62,715 nt of DNA from Flavicella sp. (GCF_029238425.1 NZ_JAQWGB010000165.1:1-62715); one strand, 5' to 3'; shown: positions 24,677 to 33,595, numbered from the stretch's first letter. The notes: generated by a model from the letters alone, not told the origin. A program made the numbers and translations.

Positions 24677-25588
24677 ATGGGATCCGTTGTTGAGGAAGTA
24701 GAGCAAACTGAAAAATCATCTACATTGATAAGTGATTTTAAGCAGCTTACAAAGATGGGCTTGTCAATGAGCGTTGTGTTTTCGTCTGTTGCAGGGTATC
24801 TGTTGGCAGTTGATAATGATGCGATTTCTTATTATGTGATTTTTTTGCTTGCTATTGGTGGGTATTTTATGGTTGGAGCTTCTAATGCTTTTAACCAAAT
24901 CATAGAAAAGAATACAGATGCATTGATGAAGCGTACAAAGAACCGTCCGATTCCAGCAGGAAGAATGTCGGTTAGAACGGCGTTGGTCATTGCAGTGAGT
25001 TTTACTGTTTTTGGGATTGCTATTTTATATTCTATCAATCCAAAAAGTGCGCTGTTTGGTGCAATTTCAATTTTTTTATACACCAGTGTGTATACTCCAT
25101 TAAAACCAGTTACACCGCTTTGTGTATTTGTCGGAGCCTTTCCTGGAGCCATCCCTTTTATGTTGGGTTGGGTTGCCGCTACTAATAATTTTGGAGTGGA
25201 AGCAGGGTTTTTATTTTTAATTCAATTCTTTTGGCAGTTTCCTCATTTTTGGGCAATCGGTTGGTTGCAAGATGAAGAATATAAAAAGGCAGGTTTCAAT
25301 ATGTTACCGATGGGTAAAAAAGATAATGGTGCAGTACGACAAATTATATTGTACACCATTATTATGATTTTAGTATCTATCGCTCCCGTTTTAAAATTGA
25401 CAGGGAGCTTTTATATATATCCTTTTACTGCAGTAATTATATTTTTCTTAGGAGCAAGCATGTTGTTCTATGCGGTAAAAATGTTGAAGGATCATAGTAG
25501 AGAAATGGCTAGGAAATTAATGCTTTCGAGTGTGTTGTATATTACTGTAGTACAGGTAATATATGTTATAGATAAGTTTTTACATTAA
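24677..25588 (+). CDS. cyoE: Protoheme IX farnesyltransferase (haem O synthase)
   Basis: The 303-residue polytopic membrane protein (ATG at 24677, chosen over an upstream TTG) belongs to the UbiA prenyltransferase family. It attaches farnesyl to haem b to make haem O for the oxidase. NAFNQIIEKNTDALMKRTK with NRPIPAGRMS is the first conserved loop (N-x3-D type), and GWLQDEEYKKAGFNMLP is the second Asp-rich loop. About eight to nine membrane helices are visible. It leads a run of cytochrome oxidase genes with a 15-base gap to the next, supporting an operon. Confidence 0.95.
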   Translation: MGSVVEEVEQTEKSSTLISDFKQLTKMGLSMSVVFSSVAGYLLAVDNDAISYYVIFLLAIGGYFMVGASNAFNQIIEKNTDALMKRTKNRPIPAGRMSVRTALVIAVSFTVFGIAILYSINPKSALFGAISIFLYTSVYTPLKPVTPLCVFVGAFPGAIPFMLGWVAATNNFGVEAGFLFLIQFFWQFPHFWAIGWLQDEEYKKAGFNMLPMGKKDNGAVRQIILYTIIMILVSIAPVLKLTGSFYIYPFTAVIIFFLGASMLFYAVKMLKDHSREMARKLMLSSVLYITVVQVIYVIDKFLH

Positions 25589-25603
25589 AGATAAATAGAG
25601 ACT

Positions 25604-26185
25604 ATGGACAATACTGTAGATTTAGAATTAAGAGAAGGTAGAAGAAAAGGGGCAAAACCAATGATGTGGATTTCAATGGTAAGTATGACCATGATGTTTG
25701 CGGGGTTGACAAGTGCATATGTGATTAGTAGTAATAGAGAGGATTGGGTGAGTTTTGACTTGCCAATGGCATTCCAATGGAGTACGCTTTGTATTTTGTT
25801 GAGCAGTATTAGTTATTTTGTTGCTAAGAAGACTGCAAAAAGTGGTAATAAAACAATGACAACAATCATGTTGTTGACTACTTTGGTGCTTGGATTGGGA
25901 TTTGTTTATGGTCAATTTCAAGGATTTCATGAATTACAAGACATGGGGTTGTATTTTACAGGTCCAAAAAGTGCGGTGTCTTCAAGCATGTTAATGGTGA
26001 TTGTTTTTGCGCATATTTTGCATGTAGCGGTTGGGTTAATTTCTTTGTTAGTAGTGTTTTATAAGCAATTACGAGGGCTGTATACAACAGAGGATACCTT
26101 GGGCTTAGAGTTAGGAGAAATATTTTGGCATTTCTTAGATTTATTATGGATTGGGTTATTTTGCTTTTTCTATTTTAATACTTAA
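25604..26185 (+). CDS. Cytochrome c oxidase subunit III, short form
   Basis: The 193-residue membrane protein has five helices and the haem-copper oxidase subunit III pattern (FQGFHELQDMGLYF, VFAHILHVAVGLISL, FWHFLDLLWIGLFCFFYF). Subunit III has no redox centre and stabilises the oxidase. It follows cyoE by 15 bases and precedes a second subunit III gene, so the two act in the same complex or in alternative complexes. Confidence 0.9.
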   Translation: MDNTVDLELREGRRKGAKPMMWISMVSMTMMFAGLTSAYVISSNREDWVSFDLPMAFQWSTLCILLSSISYFVAKKTAKSGNKTMTTIMLLTTLVLGLGFVYGQFQGFHELQDMGLYFTGPKSAVSSSMLMVIVFAHILHVAVGLISLLVVFYKQLRGLYTTEDTLGLELGEIFWHFLDLLWIGLFCFFYFNT

Positions 26186-26195
26186 TTAAAATTGT

Positions 26196-26203
26196 TATTT
26201 TTG
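26196..26203 (+). promoter_or_regulatory. Possible internal -7 box before the second subunit III gene
   Basis: TATTTTTG matches TAnnTTTG, with no good -33 element. It may add transcription starting inside the operon. Confidence 0.35.
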
Positions 26204-26241
26204 CCAACTAATTAGAATTATACATTAATTAAACGAAATTT

Positions 26242-27219
26242 ATGGGAGCAAATATTGCTGATCAAAATGAAGGTAAAACGTGGGACGGAGGTTCTACAAG
26301 ACCTATGGGAGCTAGTTATGGAAAAATGATGATGTGGTTTTTCATCGTTTCTGATGCATTAACATTTTCAGGATTCCTTGCCGCTTACGGTTTGACAAGA
26401 TTTAAATTTATTGACGTTTGGCCTATCGCAGATGAGGTGTTTACTCACTTTCCGTTTATGCATGGGACGCATGCACCAATGTATTACGTTGCATTGATGA
26501 CATTTATTTTGATCTTCTCTTCTGTTACAATGGTATTGGCAGTAGATGCAGGTCATAATATGAATAAGAAAAAGGTAACTTTTTATATGTTTTTGACTAT
26601 TATTGGAGGTATCATTTTCGTAGGTTCTCAAGCTTGGGAATGGAAAAACTTTATCCAAGGTTCTTATGGAGCTGTTCAGTTAAAGGATGGTAAAATTGTT
26701 CAGTTTGCAGAAAATGGTCATCAAATTGCATTGGCTGATTTTGTAACATCTCACCCAAAAGAAAGAGTAGATCATACAAGACATAATGGATTGTGGTTTG
26801 AGTCTGGAGATGCAAACCCTACGTATACTGTAGAAGAGGTTGTAGCTTCTTTCAAGGCAAATCCTCAAGTAAACTTAAGAATCGAAAAGATTGATCCTGA
26901 AACTAAAAAGAAAATTATCGTTTCTAGAAGCGAAGGATTGAAGTTTTTATCTCAAGCTGCAAGAGTTGTAGAAGGAGCTAATTTAGAGGTGAATGAGTAC
27001 GGAAGTAGTCAATTCGCAGATTTCTTTTTCTTTATTACAGGTTTTCACGGTTTCCACGTATTTTCTGGAATCGTACTAAACATTATTATTTTCTTTAATG
27101 TTATCATTGGTACTTACGAGAAAAGAGGTCATTATGAGATGGTTGAGAAAGTTGGTTTATACTGGCACTTTGTCGATTTAGTATGGGTATTTGTATTTAC
27201 ATTCTTCTACCTAGTTTAA
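26242..27219 (+). CDS. Cytochrome c oxidase subunit III, long form with hydrophilic insert
   Basis: The 325-residue protein carries the subunit III helices at both ends (MMWFFIVSDALTFSGFLAAYGL; FFFITGFHGFHVFSGIVL; WHFVDLVWVFVFTFFY). Between helices, a polar insert of roughly 110 residues (about 140-255) occupies a loop and includes KIVQFAENGHQ and EKIDPETKKKIIVSR. Longer subunit III variants of this type accompany the cytochrome oxidase of Bacteroidota linked to alternative complex III. Codon use is like that of highly expressed neighbours. Confidence 0.88.
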   Translation: MGANIADQNEGKTWDGGSTRPMGASYGKMMMWFFIVSDALTFSGFLAAYGLTRFKFIDVWPIADEVFTHFPFMHGTHAPMYYVALMTFILIFSSVTMVLAVDAGHNMNKKKVTFYMFLTIIGGIIFVGSQAWEWKNFIQGSYGAVQLKDGKIVQFAENGHQIALADFVTSHPKERVDHTRHNGLWFESGDANPTYTVEEVVASFKANPQVNLRIEKIDPETKKKIIVSRSEGLKFLSQAARVVEGANLEVNEYGSSQFADFFFFITGFHGFHVFSGIVLNIIIFFNVIIGTYEKRGHYEMVEKVGLYWHFVDLVWVFVFTFFYLV

Positions 27220-27274
27220 TAATTAATAAAAAATATAGCAGTTCGATTTTTCGAATCTGATAAATAAATATAAA

Positions 27275-27619
27275 ATGGGAAACGCAGCAGATCATAAAGC
27301 ATTAATTTGGAAAGTATTTGGGATACTTTCTGCAATTACAATTGTGGAAGTAGCATTAGGTATTGTAAAACCAGAGTTTTTATTTACAACTCAGTTTTTA
27401 GGAACCTCTTTATTAAACTCTCTATTCTTAATCTTGACAATTGTTAAAGCATACTATATCGTTTGGTACTTTATGCATTTAGGAGACGAGAAGAAGAATT
27501 TCAAATATTCTATTGTATTACCGTTAGTAATCTTAATTCCTTACTTAGCAACGTTGCTAATTATTGAAGGAAGTTATGTACATGATGTTTTAGCACCATA
27601 CATAAACTGGAAATACTAA
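27275..27619 (+). CDS. Prokaryotic cytochrome c oxidase subunit IV
   Basis: The 114-residue protein has three membrane helices and the small-subunit pattern (FLILTIVKAYYIVWYFMHLGDEKK, near residues 70-92). COX4-pro family members stabilise the bacterial oxidase. It lies 55 bases after subunit III and ends at a terminator, closing the first part of the operon. Confidence 0.9.
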   Translation: MGNAADHKALIWKVFGILSAITIVEVALGIVKPEFLFTTQFLGTSLLNSLFLILTIVKAYYIVWYFMHLGDEKKNFKYSIVLPLVILIPYLATLLIIEGSYVHDVLAPYINWKY

Positions 27620-27640
27620 TTTACAGTAATTGAAAAATAT

Positions 27641-27667
27641 AAAAAGGTGGTTTATCCGCCTTTTTTT
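27641..27667 (+). terminator. Intrinsic terminator within the oxidase gene run
   Basis: AAAAAGGTGG and CCGCCTTTTT arms (one wobble pair) surround a TTTAT loop and are followed by more T bases. Confidence 0.75.
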
Positions 27668-27709
27668 GGATTCAATAAGTATTGAAACGATCAATAATAA
27701 CATTTTACC

Positions 27710-28363
27710 ATGAGTGAAAAATCCAATCAAACTAAAAAAATAATAATACTGTTCAGTACGTTTATTGTTCCGTTGTTGTTCTTTTTATTTTTAGCATCGG
27801 GAAAGGTGAATTTTAATAAATTGCCTACAATTACAGAAAAGGTGTCTAATTTAAATGGTGAAATACCTTTTAGGAATAAAGTATCTGTACTGTCTGTTTT
27901 AGGAGAAGAGCCAAGTGTTGGTACTTACCAGAATATCTTGAATTTGTATCAGGTGATTTATAAGAGTACAGAGAAGTATAAGAACTTTCAGGTGATTACC
28001 GTGATTCCTAAATCTGGAGAAGATACTGCAGAAGAGCTTAAAAAAGAATTGGCAAAAGTTGGTGGTGTAGATTTACCTAAATGGGAGTATTTAGTGCTTT
28101 CAGAAAATCAAATTAAAAATTTGGTTTCAAGTTTTGGAATTCCTGCTATTATCTATGATAAAAAGAAAGGGCTAGAGAAAGTATTTATCATAGATGAAGA
28201 TATGAGCCTAAGAGGTAGAACGGATGATGAGGATACCAGTTCAGGCTTGTTATATAGTTATGATACAAGGTCTGTGTCAGTATTAAAGAATAAATTAAGA
28301 GAGGATTTGAAAGTCGTTTTTTACGAGTCTAAATTTGCTGTTAAAGAACCAAAATTGAATTAA
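27710..28363 (+). CDS. SCO-like membrane protein without the copper-binding cysteines
   Basis: The 217-residue protein has one N-terminal membrane helix (about 10-28). The rest reads like a thioredoxin-fold/SCO relative (VSVLSVLGEEPSVGTYQNILNLYQ, FQVITVIPKS, FGIPAIIYDKKKG), but no CxxxC motif is present, so it cannot bind copper as SCO1 does. It abuts a canonical SCO gene with no gap, so the pair may act together in oxidase assembly. The assignment is inferred from fold-like pattern and context. Confidence 0.65.
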   Translation: MSEKSNQTKKIIILFSTFIVPLLFFLFLASGKVNFNKLPTITEKVSNLNGEIPFRNKVSVLSVLGEEPSVGTYQNILNLYQVIYKSTEKYKNFQVITVIPKSGEDTAEELKKELAKVGGVDLPKWEYLVLSENQIKNLVSSFGIPAIIYDKKKGLEKVFIIDEDMSLRGRTDDEDTSSGLLYSYDTRSVSVLKNKLREDLKVVFYESKFAVKEPKLN

Positions 28364-29005
28364 ATGAAGAATAATTATTCTTATGCAGGGGTTGCTTTTA
28401 TCATCTTGATTTTTGGGATTTGGGGAGCAAATGAATTAGGGACTAGGATCGAAAAAAGAGAATTGGTGAAATTTGAAAAGGTTCCTGATTTTAATTTTGT
28501 CAATCAAAATAATGAAGCGGTTTCCAATTCATTTTACAAAGACAAGGTGTATGTGGTGGAATTCTTTTTTACCACTTGTCCAACCATTTGTCCTGTCATG
28601 ACGAAAAATACAGTTTTGTTGCAGAATAAATTTTATGGGAATCCGAATTTTGGTATAGCTTCTATTAGTATTAATCCAAAACATGATACACCTGAGGTGA
28701 TGAAAGCGTATGCAAAGGACAAAGGTGCGACCATGGAGAATTGGAATTTTTTAACAGGAGATGAAACGTCTATTTTTGCTTTTTCAAATGAAGGCTTCAA
28801 GCTTTATGCTGGTGTGAATGAGGAAGTCGAAGGTGGTTTTGAGCATTCTGGTTTGTTTGCTTTGGTTGATAAAGATGGGTATATACGTTCTAGAACTGTA
28901 AAAATGGGTGATAATGAAAACCCAATTAAATTTTATGATGGTTTGGATACAGATGCCATAGAGATGTTAAAAGAGGATATTAAATTATTATTAGAAGAGG
29001 AATAG
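28364..29005 (+). CDS. SCO1/SenC-family copper chaperone for cytochrome oxidase
   Basis: The 213-residue protein has an N-terminal membrane anchor (about 7-22) and a periplasmic thioredoxin fold. The copper site is clear: Cys72 and Cys76 in TTCPTICPVMTKN, with the distal His in GGFEHSGLFALVDKDG. SCO proteins deliver copper to or reduce the CuA site of subunit II, encoded at 48920. The ATG directly follows the stop of the preceding gene. Confidence 0.93.
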   Translation: MKNNYSYAGVAFIILIFGIWGANELGTRIEKRELVKFEKVPDFNFVNQNNEAVSNSFYKDKVYVVEFFFTTCPTICPVMTKNTVLLQNKFYGNPNFGIASISINPKHDTPEVMKAYAKDKGATMENWNFLTGDETSIFAFSNEGFKLYAGVNEEVEGGFEHSGLFALVDKDGYIRSRTVKMGDNENPIKFYDGLDTDAIEMLKEDIKLLLEEE

Positions 29006-29007
29006 AT

Positions 29008-29523
29008 ATGAGCGAAGAAAAAAAGTATAATAAGTTGATTGTTGCACTTTCTGTAGTGATCCCGTTGGCAGTAGCTATTTTGTTTGGTGTAAAGATAGAT
29101 CTAGAATTACCTGTGTTTTTGCCTCCAATTTATGCAAGTATCAATGCTTTAACGGCTCTTTTATTGGTGTTGGCAGTATTGGCTGTAAAAAAAGGAAATA
29201 TCAAAAGACATGAGTTGTTAATGAAAATTGCCATTGGGTGTTCATTGGTGTTTTTAGTGTTGTATGTTTTGTATCACATGACCTCTGATTCTACAAAGTT
29301 TTTGGGAGAAGGGATTGTTAAATATGTGTATTACATTATATTAATAAGTCACATAGTATTATCTATTGCTGTGATTCCTTTTGTGTTGATTACTTATGTG
29401 CGTGGTATAACTAACCAAATTGAATTGCATAAAAAGATTGCAAAATATACGTTTTCTTTGTGGTTGTATGTTGCGGTAACAGGGGTTGTTGTGTATTTGA
29501 TGATTTCACCTTATTATATTTAA
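29008..29523 (+). CDS. DUF420-family membrane protein
   Basis: The 171-residue protein has five predicted membrane segments. Conserved His residues lie in or near helices (RHELLMKIAI, LYHMTSD, ISHIVLSIAVIPFV, LHKKIAKYTFSLWLYVAVTGVVVY). DUF420 members occur beside haem-copper oxidase genes, and a staphylococcal relative (CtaM) is needed for an active oxidase. It starts 2 bases after the SCO gene, so a role in oxidase assembly is a good inference. Confidence 0.85.
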   Translation: MSEEKKYNKLIVALSVVIPLAVAILFGVKIDLELPVFLPPIYASINALTALLLVLAVLAVKKGNIKRHELLMKIAIGCSLVFLVLYVLYHMTSDSTKFLGEGIVKYVYYIILISHIVLSIAVIPFVLITYVRGITNQIELHKKIAKYTFSLWLYVAVTGVVVYLMISPYYI

Positions 29524-29532
29524 AAAGCTGAA

Positions 29533-29742
29533 ATGAAGAAAGCCCTTGTTTTTTTATTTGTGATGACTACTTGTTATACTAAAGCGCAGTGTGCTATGTG
29601 TAAAGCGGTGGTAGAAAGCGGAGACCAAGGAATGGCAGAAGGAGTGAATGACGGAATAATGTATTTAATGATATTTCCGTATATCTTAGTGGCCGCTTTA
29701 GGTTATGCTCTGTATAGATATAAAAAGAAACAGACGAAATAG
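29533..29742 (+). CDS. Small CxxC membrane protein of the oxidase locus
   Basis: The 69-residue protein has a cleavable-looking N-terminus (to about 18), a QCAMC motif at about 19-23 and one membrane helix at about 43-62 ending in YRYKKKQTK. The CxxC directly after the signal could bind metal or haem or act in thiol exchange. It starts 9 bases after the DUF420 gene and a terminator follows, so it is the last gene of the assembly cluster. The function is unknown. Confidence 0.75.
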   Translation: MKKALVFLFVMTTCYTKAQCAMCKAVVESGDQGMAEGVNDGIMYLMIFPYILVAALGYALYRYKKKQTK

Positions 29743-29754
29743 TTTCTGTAAAAT

Positions 29755-29789
29755 AAAAAGCCCTATCATTGTTGATAGGGCTTTTTTTA
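29755..29789. terminator. Bidirectional terminator
   Basis: A 9-bp perfect stem (AGCCCTATC/GATAGGGCT) has A-run and T-run flanks and separates the convergent oxidase-assembly and peptidase genes. Confidence 0.85.
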
Positions 29790-29803
29790 TGAAGTTTCGT
29801 TTG

Positions 29804-31834
29804 TTAAAGCAAACCTGCTCTTTTTAACAAAGCATCAGAGTTTGGTTTTTTACCTCTAAAGGCAACGTACAAATTCATAGGCTTTTGTGTTCCTCCTTGC
29901 GAAAGAACCGTGTTTTTAAACTTAGATCCTATTTCTTTATTGAAAATTCCTTCTTGTTTGAAATATTCAAAAGCATCAGCATCTAAAACTTCAGCCCATT
30001 TATAAGAGTAGTATCCGGCCGAGTATCCTCCCTGAAAGATATGAGAAAAAGAAGTACTCATGCAATTCTCTTGTACATCAGGATATAGCTGCGTTTCTGA
30101 AAAAGAAGCTTGTTCAAATTCTTTAACCGTGATACTGTTTACGTCAATGTTCGTTTGTGAATGCCATGACATATCAAGTAAACCAAAGCTTAGCTGACGT
30201 AAGGTTTGCATTCCTTCTAAAAAGGTTGCCGCATCCTTAATTTTGTTGATTAATTGCATTGGGATAATTTCTCCAGTTTCGTAATGCTTAGCAAATATCT
30301 TTAGCACATCTTCCTCGTAGCACCAATTCTCAAATATTTGACTTGGTAGTTCAACAAAATCCCAAGACACGCTCGTTCCAGATAAGCTAGAATAAGTAGT
30401 ATTTGCGAGCATTCCGTGTAATCCATGTCCGAATTCATGGAAAAGCGTGGTTACCTCATTAAAAGTTAATAATGATGGCTTAGTTTCTGTAGGTTTTGTA
30501 AAATTGCATACGTTTGAAATATGAGGTCTGCTGTTGATTCCATTTTTAATTGATTGTCCTTTGTAAGAAGTCATCCAAGCACCATTTCTTTTACCTTCTC
30601 TTGGGAAAAAGTCGGCATAAAAAATAGCAACATATTCGTTATTCTCATCGGTTACTTTATAAGTTGTAACATCTTCGTGGTATTTGTCAATATCAAATAC
30701 TTCCTCAAACTGTAAACCAAATAATTTGTTAGCTACTGTAAAGGCACCTTTTAAAACATTTTCTAATTTGAAATAAGGTTTGATCGCTTCTTCATCGAAA
30801 TCAAATAATTCTTTCTTTAATTTTTCAGAATAGTAAGCTCCGTCCCATTTTTGCAAATCGTTGATGCCATCTTTTTTTGCAAATTCACTAAGTTCTTTAA
30901 ATTCTTTCTCAGCTGCTGGTTTTGCTTTGTTTAGAAGCTCATGAGAAAAATTCAAAACTGTTTCTGGAGTTTCTGCCATCCTTTCTTCTAATACATAATG
31001 GGCATGGGTGTCATATCCTAAAAGTTGAGCGCGTTGTTGTCTTAAAGCAACGATTTCTTTTACAATTTCTTGGTTATCGAACTCATTCCCTTGAAAAGCT
31101 TTTTTACCAAAAGCAATGGCCATATCTTTTCTTAAGCCTCGGTTGTCCAAATAAGTCATAAAAGGAATATAACTAGGGTAGTCTAAAGTGAATAACCAGC
31201 CCTCTTTTTCTTTTTGTTGTGCTGTTTGCTTTGCAGCTTCTAGTGCACCTTCTGGCAGACCTTTCAATTGATTTCTGTCTGTGATATGAAGTTCAAAAGC
31301 ATTGGTTTCAGCCAGAGAGTTTTCTCCAAATTGTAAAGAAAGCTTAGAGAGTTTCATGTCAATTTCTCTTAATACTTCTCTGTCCTTGCCTTTCAGGTTT
31401 GCTCCATTTCTAGAAAAACCCTTGTATTGCTTTTCTAAAAGCATCGTTTCCTCATCATTGAGATTCAGATTGCTTTTGCTGTCATACACCGATTTTACTC
31501 TTTCAAAAAGTGTTTCATTCAGTCTAATATCATTTGAGAACTGTGATAAAAGGGGGGAAACTTCTTGGGCTATTTTTTGAATAGCATCGTTTGTTTCGGC
31601 AGAGTTTAAGTTGAAAAAAATACTTGAAATTCTGTCTAAAGTTTTTCCTGAATTTTCAAGTGCTTCCGTTGTGTTCTTGAAATTTGGTGCTTCTGAATTG
31701 TTTGTAATTGCTGCTATTTCTGCTTTGGCCAATTCAATAGCTTTCTCGAAGGCAGGTTTGAAATGCTCGTTTTTTATTTTTGAAAAAGGAGCAGTTTCAT
31801 AAGGTGTACTGAACTCTTGTAATAATGGATTCAT
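29804..31834 (-). CDS. M3-family zinc oligopeptidase (peptidyl-dipeptidase/oligopeptidase A type)
   Basis: The 676-residue protein is full length for the family and has no signal peptide, so it is cytoplasmic. HEFGH (in TLFHEFGHGLHGML) is the zinc-binding catalytic motif. The region after it (SSLSGTSVSWDFVELPSQIFENW) carries the downstream Glu ligand and substrate pocket. It degrades short peptides. It follows the MoeB-like gene on the minus strand by 16 bases, so they may be co-transcribed. Confidence 0.93.
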   Translation of the reverse strand: MNPLLQEFSTPYETAPFSKIKNEHFKPAFEKAIELAKAEIAAITNNSEAPNFKNTTEALENSGKTLDRISSIFFNLNSAETNDAIQKIAQEVSPLLSQFSNDIRLNETLFERVKSVYDSKSNLNLNDEETMLLEKQYKGFSRNGANLKGKDREVLREIDMKLSKLSLQFGENSLAETNAFELHITDRNQLKGLPEGALEAAKQTAQQKEKEGWLFTLDYPSYIPFMTYLDNRGLRKDMAIAFGKKAFQGNEFDNQEIVKEIVALRQQRAQLLGYDTHAHYVLEERMAETPETVLNFSHELLNKAKPAAEKEFKELSEFAKKDGINDLQKWDGAYYSEKLKKELFDFDEEAIKPYFKLENVLKGAFTVANKLFGLQFEEVFDIDKYHEDVTTYKVTDENNEYVAIFYADFFPREGKRNGAWMTSYKGQSIKNGINSRPHISNVCNFTKPTETKPSLLTFNEVTTLFHEFGHGLHGMLANTTYSSLSGTSVSWDFVELPSQIFENWCYEEDVLKIFAKHYETGEIIPMQLINKIKDAATFLEGMQTLRQLSFGLLDMSWHSQTNIDVNSITVKEFEQASFSETQLYPDVQENCMSTSFSHIFQGGYSAGYYSYKWAEVLDADAFEYFKQEGIFNKEIGSKFKNTVLSQGGTQKPMNLYVAFRGKKPNSDALLKRAGLL

Positions 31835-31850
31835 ATTTCTTTGTATGTTT

Positions 31851-32927
31851 TTATTGTGACCTTCTCCAGGCTTCTATTCCGCCTTGAAGACTTTGGATGT
31901 TTTTATTGGGATATTTTTCTAGGAGCATTTTTGCTGCAAGTAAACTTCTTTGACCGACTTGACAATACAATATAATATCTTGCTTGTCGCTAAAAAATTC
32001 GAATTGTTGCTGTATTTGATGTAGAGGGATGTGTTCTCCTCCAATATTGAAATTTTCTCGTTCCATAAGTTTTCTTACGTCCACTAATGTAATAGACTCT
32101 TTTTTTAGTTTTTCCGTTAGTTCATCCGCAGAGATTTCAAGTGATGGATTCTTTTCTATACCACAGAATATATCATAATCAATCAATTCTTTGATTTCTA
32201 TAGTTGGATTTTTAGGGAATTTTAAAATGTTTTGTTGAAGGTTTAAAGCATTCATGGAAAGTAGTTTCCCGCTAAGAACATCTCCTAACTCACAGATTAT
32301 TTTGATGGTTTCATTAGCTTGCAAGCAACCTATGATTCCTGGCAAAACACCAAGAACACCAACATCCGAGCAATTTGGGATGCTGTTTGCACTAGGTGGC
32401 TCGGGAAATAAACATCGATAGGTAGGTCCGTTTTTGTAATTAAAGACACTAACCTGACCTTCAAATTTAAAAATAGCTCCAAAGACTAAAGGTCGATTGG
32501 TTAAAACGGCAGCATCGTTCGTCAAATATCGTGTTTGAAAGTTATCGGAACCGTCTACGATAATATCGTATTCGGGGAAAATTTCTAAAGCATTTTCAGA
32601 AGATAAAAAACTTATATAAGTATTGAATTTTATATAAGGGTTTAATCTTTTTAATCTATCGGCTGCAGCGGTTGCTTTTGTCTTGCCGATATCGTCAATT
32701 GTGAAAAGAATTTGTCTTTGTAGATTGCTTTGATCCACCGTGTCGTTGTCTATAATTCCGATCGTTCCAACCCCTGCAGCAGCAAGATATTGAAGGATGG
32801 GACAACCTAATCCGCCGGCACCCACTACTAAAACCTTGCTGTTTTTTAATTTACTTTGGCCTTCGATTCCAATGGAGTCCAAAATAAAATGACGATTGTA
32901 TTGCTTTTTTTCTTCAGTTGAAAACAT
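31851..32927 (-). CDS. moeB: MoeB/ThiF-type adenylyltransferase fused to rhodanese
   Basis: The 358-residue protein begins with the E1-like ATP-binding fold (VVGAGGLGCP near 33-42, DNDTVDQSNLQRQ, KATAAADRL). It ends with a rhodanese domain (about 265-358, LVDVRKLMERENFNIGG, active Cys in YCQVGQRS, GGIEAW). The family activates the C-terminus of a ubiquitin-like sulfur carrier for molybdopterin or thiamine synthesis. Each of the two usual zinc CxxC pairs appears reduced to one Cys (TYRC; FCGI), so zinc binding may be lost. Whether MoeB or ThiF is uncertain. Confidence 0.85.
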   Translation of the reverse strand: MFSTEEKKQYNRHFILDSIGIEGQSKLKNSKVLVVGAGGLGCPILQYLAAAGVGTIGIIDNDTVDQSNLQRQILFTIDDIGKTKATAAADRLKRLNPYIKFNTYISFLSSENALEIFPEYDIIVDGSDNFQTRYLTNDAAVLTNRPLVFGAIFKFEGQVSVFNYKNGPTYRCLFPEPPSANSIPNCSDVGVLGVLPGIIGCLQANETIKIICELGDVLSGKLLSMNALNLQQNILKFPKNPTIEIKELIDYDIFCGIEKNPSLEISADELTEKLKKESITLVDVRKLMERENFNIGGEHIPLHQIQQQFEFFSDKQDIILYCQVGQRSLLAAKMLLEKYPNKNIQSLQGGIEAWRRSQ

Positions 32928-33238
32928 AAAAAATGTTCAGTTTTAATAGAGGATTTCTAAAGTTTGACTCATAAAATTTAGTCAAATGTATTTGTTTCAA
33001 AAGTACCTTTTTTTTGCCTTTTGTAGCAGTGTTATTTTATGTTAAAATTTTTGTAACAAATATTGCAGCAAAAAGAAAAATATTTTGTAAATTGCGAGTG
33101 TAAATTTGTATGAAAGAATACTTTACGAAAAGCTATCAAATTTCAGTGGATTAGAGCACTGATTTAAGGATTGAATACTACCCCTTGTTTTAGTTAAGAG
33201 ATAAATTGTCTCCATATATAAAAATCAATTGTAGTATT
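32928..33238 (+). promoter_or_regulatory. 311-base divergent intergenic region with a promoter for the gene at 33239
   Basis: TAAATTTG at 33101-33108 matches the -7 box for the plus-strand gene, implying a leader of roughly 120 bases. The leader contains a 5-bp stem CAGTG/CACTG near 33145-33165. No ORF or repeat of note is seen in the rest, which also holds the start region of the minus-strand moeB-like gene. Confidence 0.4.
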
Positions 33239-33439
33239 ATGAAAGCTGAAAATCACTCGTTAAACTCCGGTAAATCTTTAGGAAGTGGAATTGTTAATTC
33301 TATTCAGGAGTACCTTCATGAAAAAGGAGAAGGTTTAAATCTATTCGAAAAAGTTATGTTAACCTTGTATAGTATGATGACAATGTTCTTTTTATTTTCA
33401 GCAGTATATTTGGTTTTGACGAAAGGGTTTAAATTTTAA
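33239..33439 (+). CDS. Small single-helix membrane protein of unknown function
   Basis: ATG at 33239 gives 66 residues; an upstream in-frame start is possible but is less convincing. The N-terminal half is polar (KSLGSGIVNSIQEYLHEKG). The C-terminal half is a membrane helix (VMLTLYSMMTMFFLFSAVYLVLT) ending KGFKF. It has its own promoter and terminator. I recognise no family; it looks like a small inner-membrane protein. Confidence 0.6.
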   Translation: MKAENHSLNSGKSLGSGIVNSIQEYLHEKGEGLNLFEKVMLTLYSMMTMFFLFSAVYLVLTKGFKF

Positions 33440-33483
33440 GAAATAGAGATTCAAAAAAGTACTTTTTTGATCGTCTCAGGAAG

Positions 33484-33517
33484 TCCAAATTGCGCGCTGC
33501 GTAATTTGGATTTTTTT
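33484..33517 (+). terminator. Intrinsic terminator after the small membrane protein gene
   Basis: TCCAAATT and AATTTGGA arms with extra inner pairing are followed by TTTTTTT. An 18-base perfect palindrome (CAAAAAAGTACTTTTTTG) lies just upstream at 33454-33471. Confidence 0.8.
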
Positions 33518-33564
33518 ATCCCTCATAATTAGGGAATTGTTTTTATCAGTTAAGTCATATCGGT

Positions 33565-33595
33565 TTTGTATATCCGATAATTGTTGTTATATTTG
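33565..33595 (+). promoter_or_regulatory. Promoter of the rimP-nusA-infB operon
   Basis: TTTG at 33565-33568, 19 bases and a perfect TATATTTG at 33588-33595. The start codon is about 60 bases downstream, leaving a short structured leader. Confidence 0.75.
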
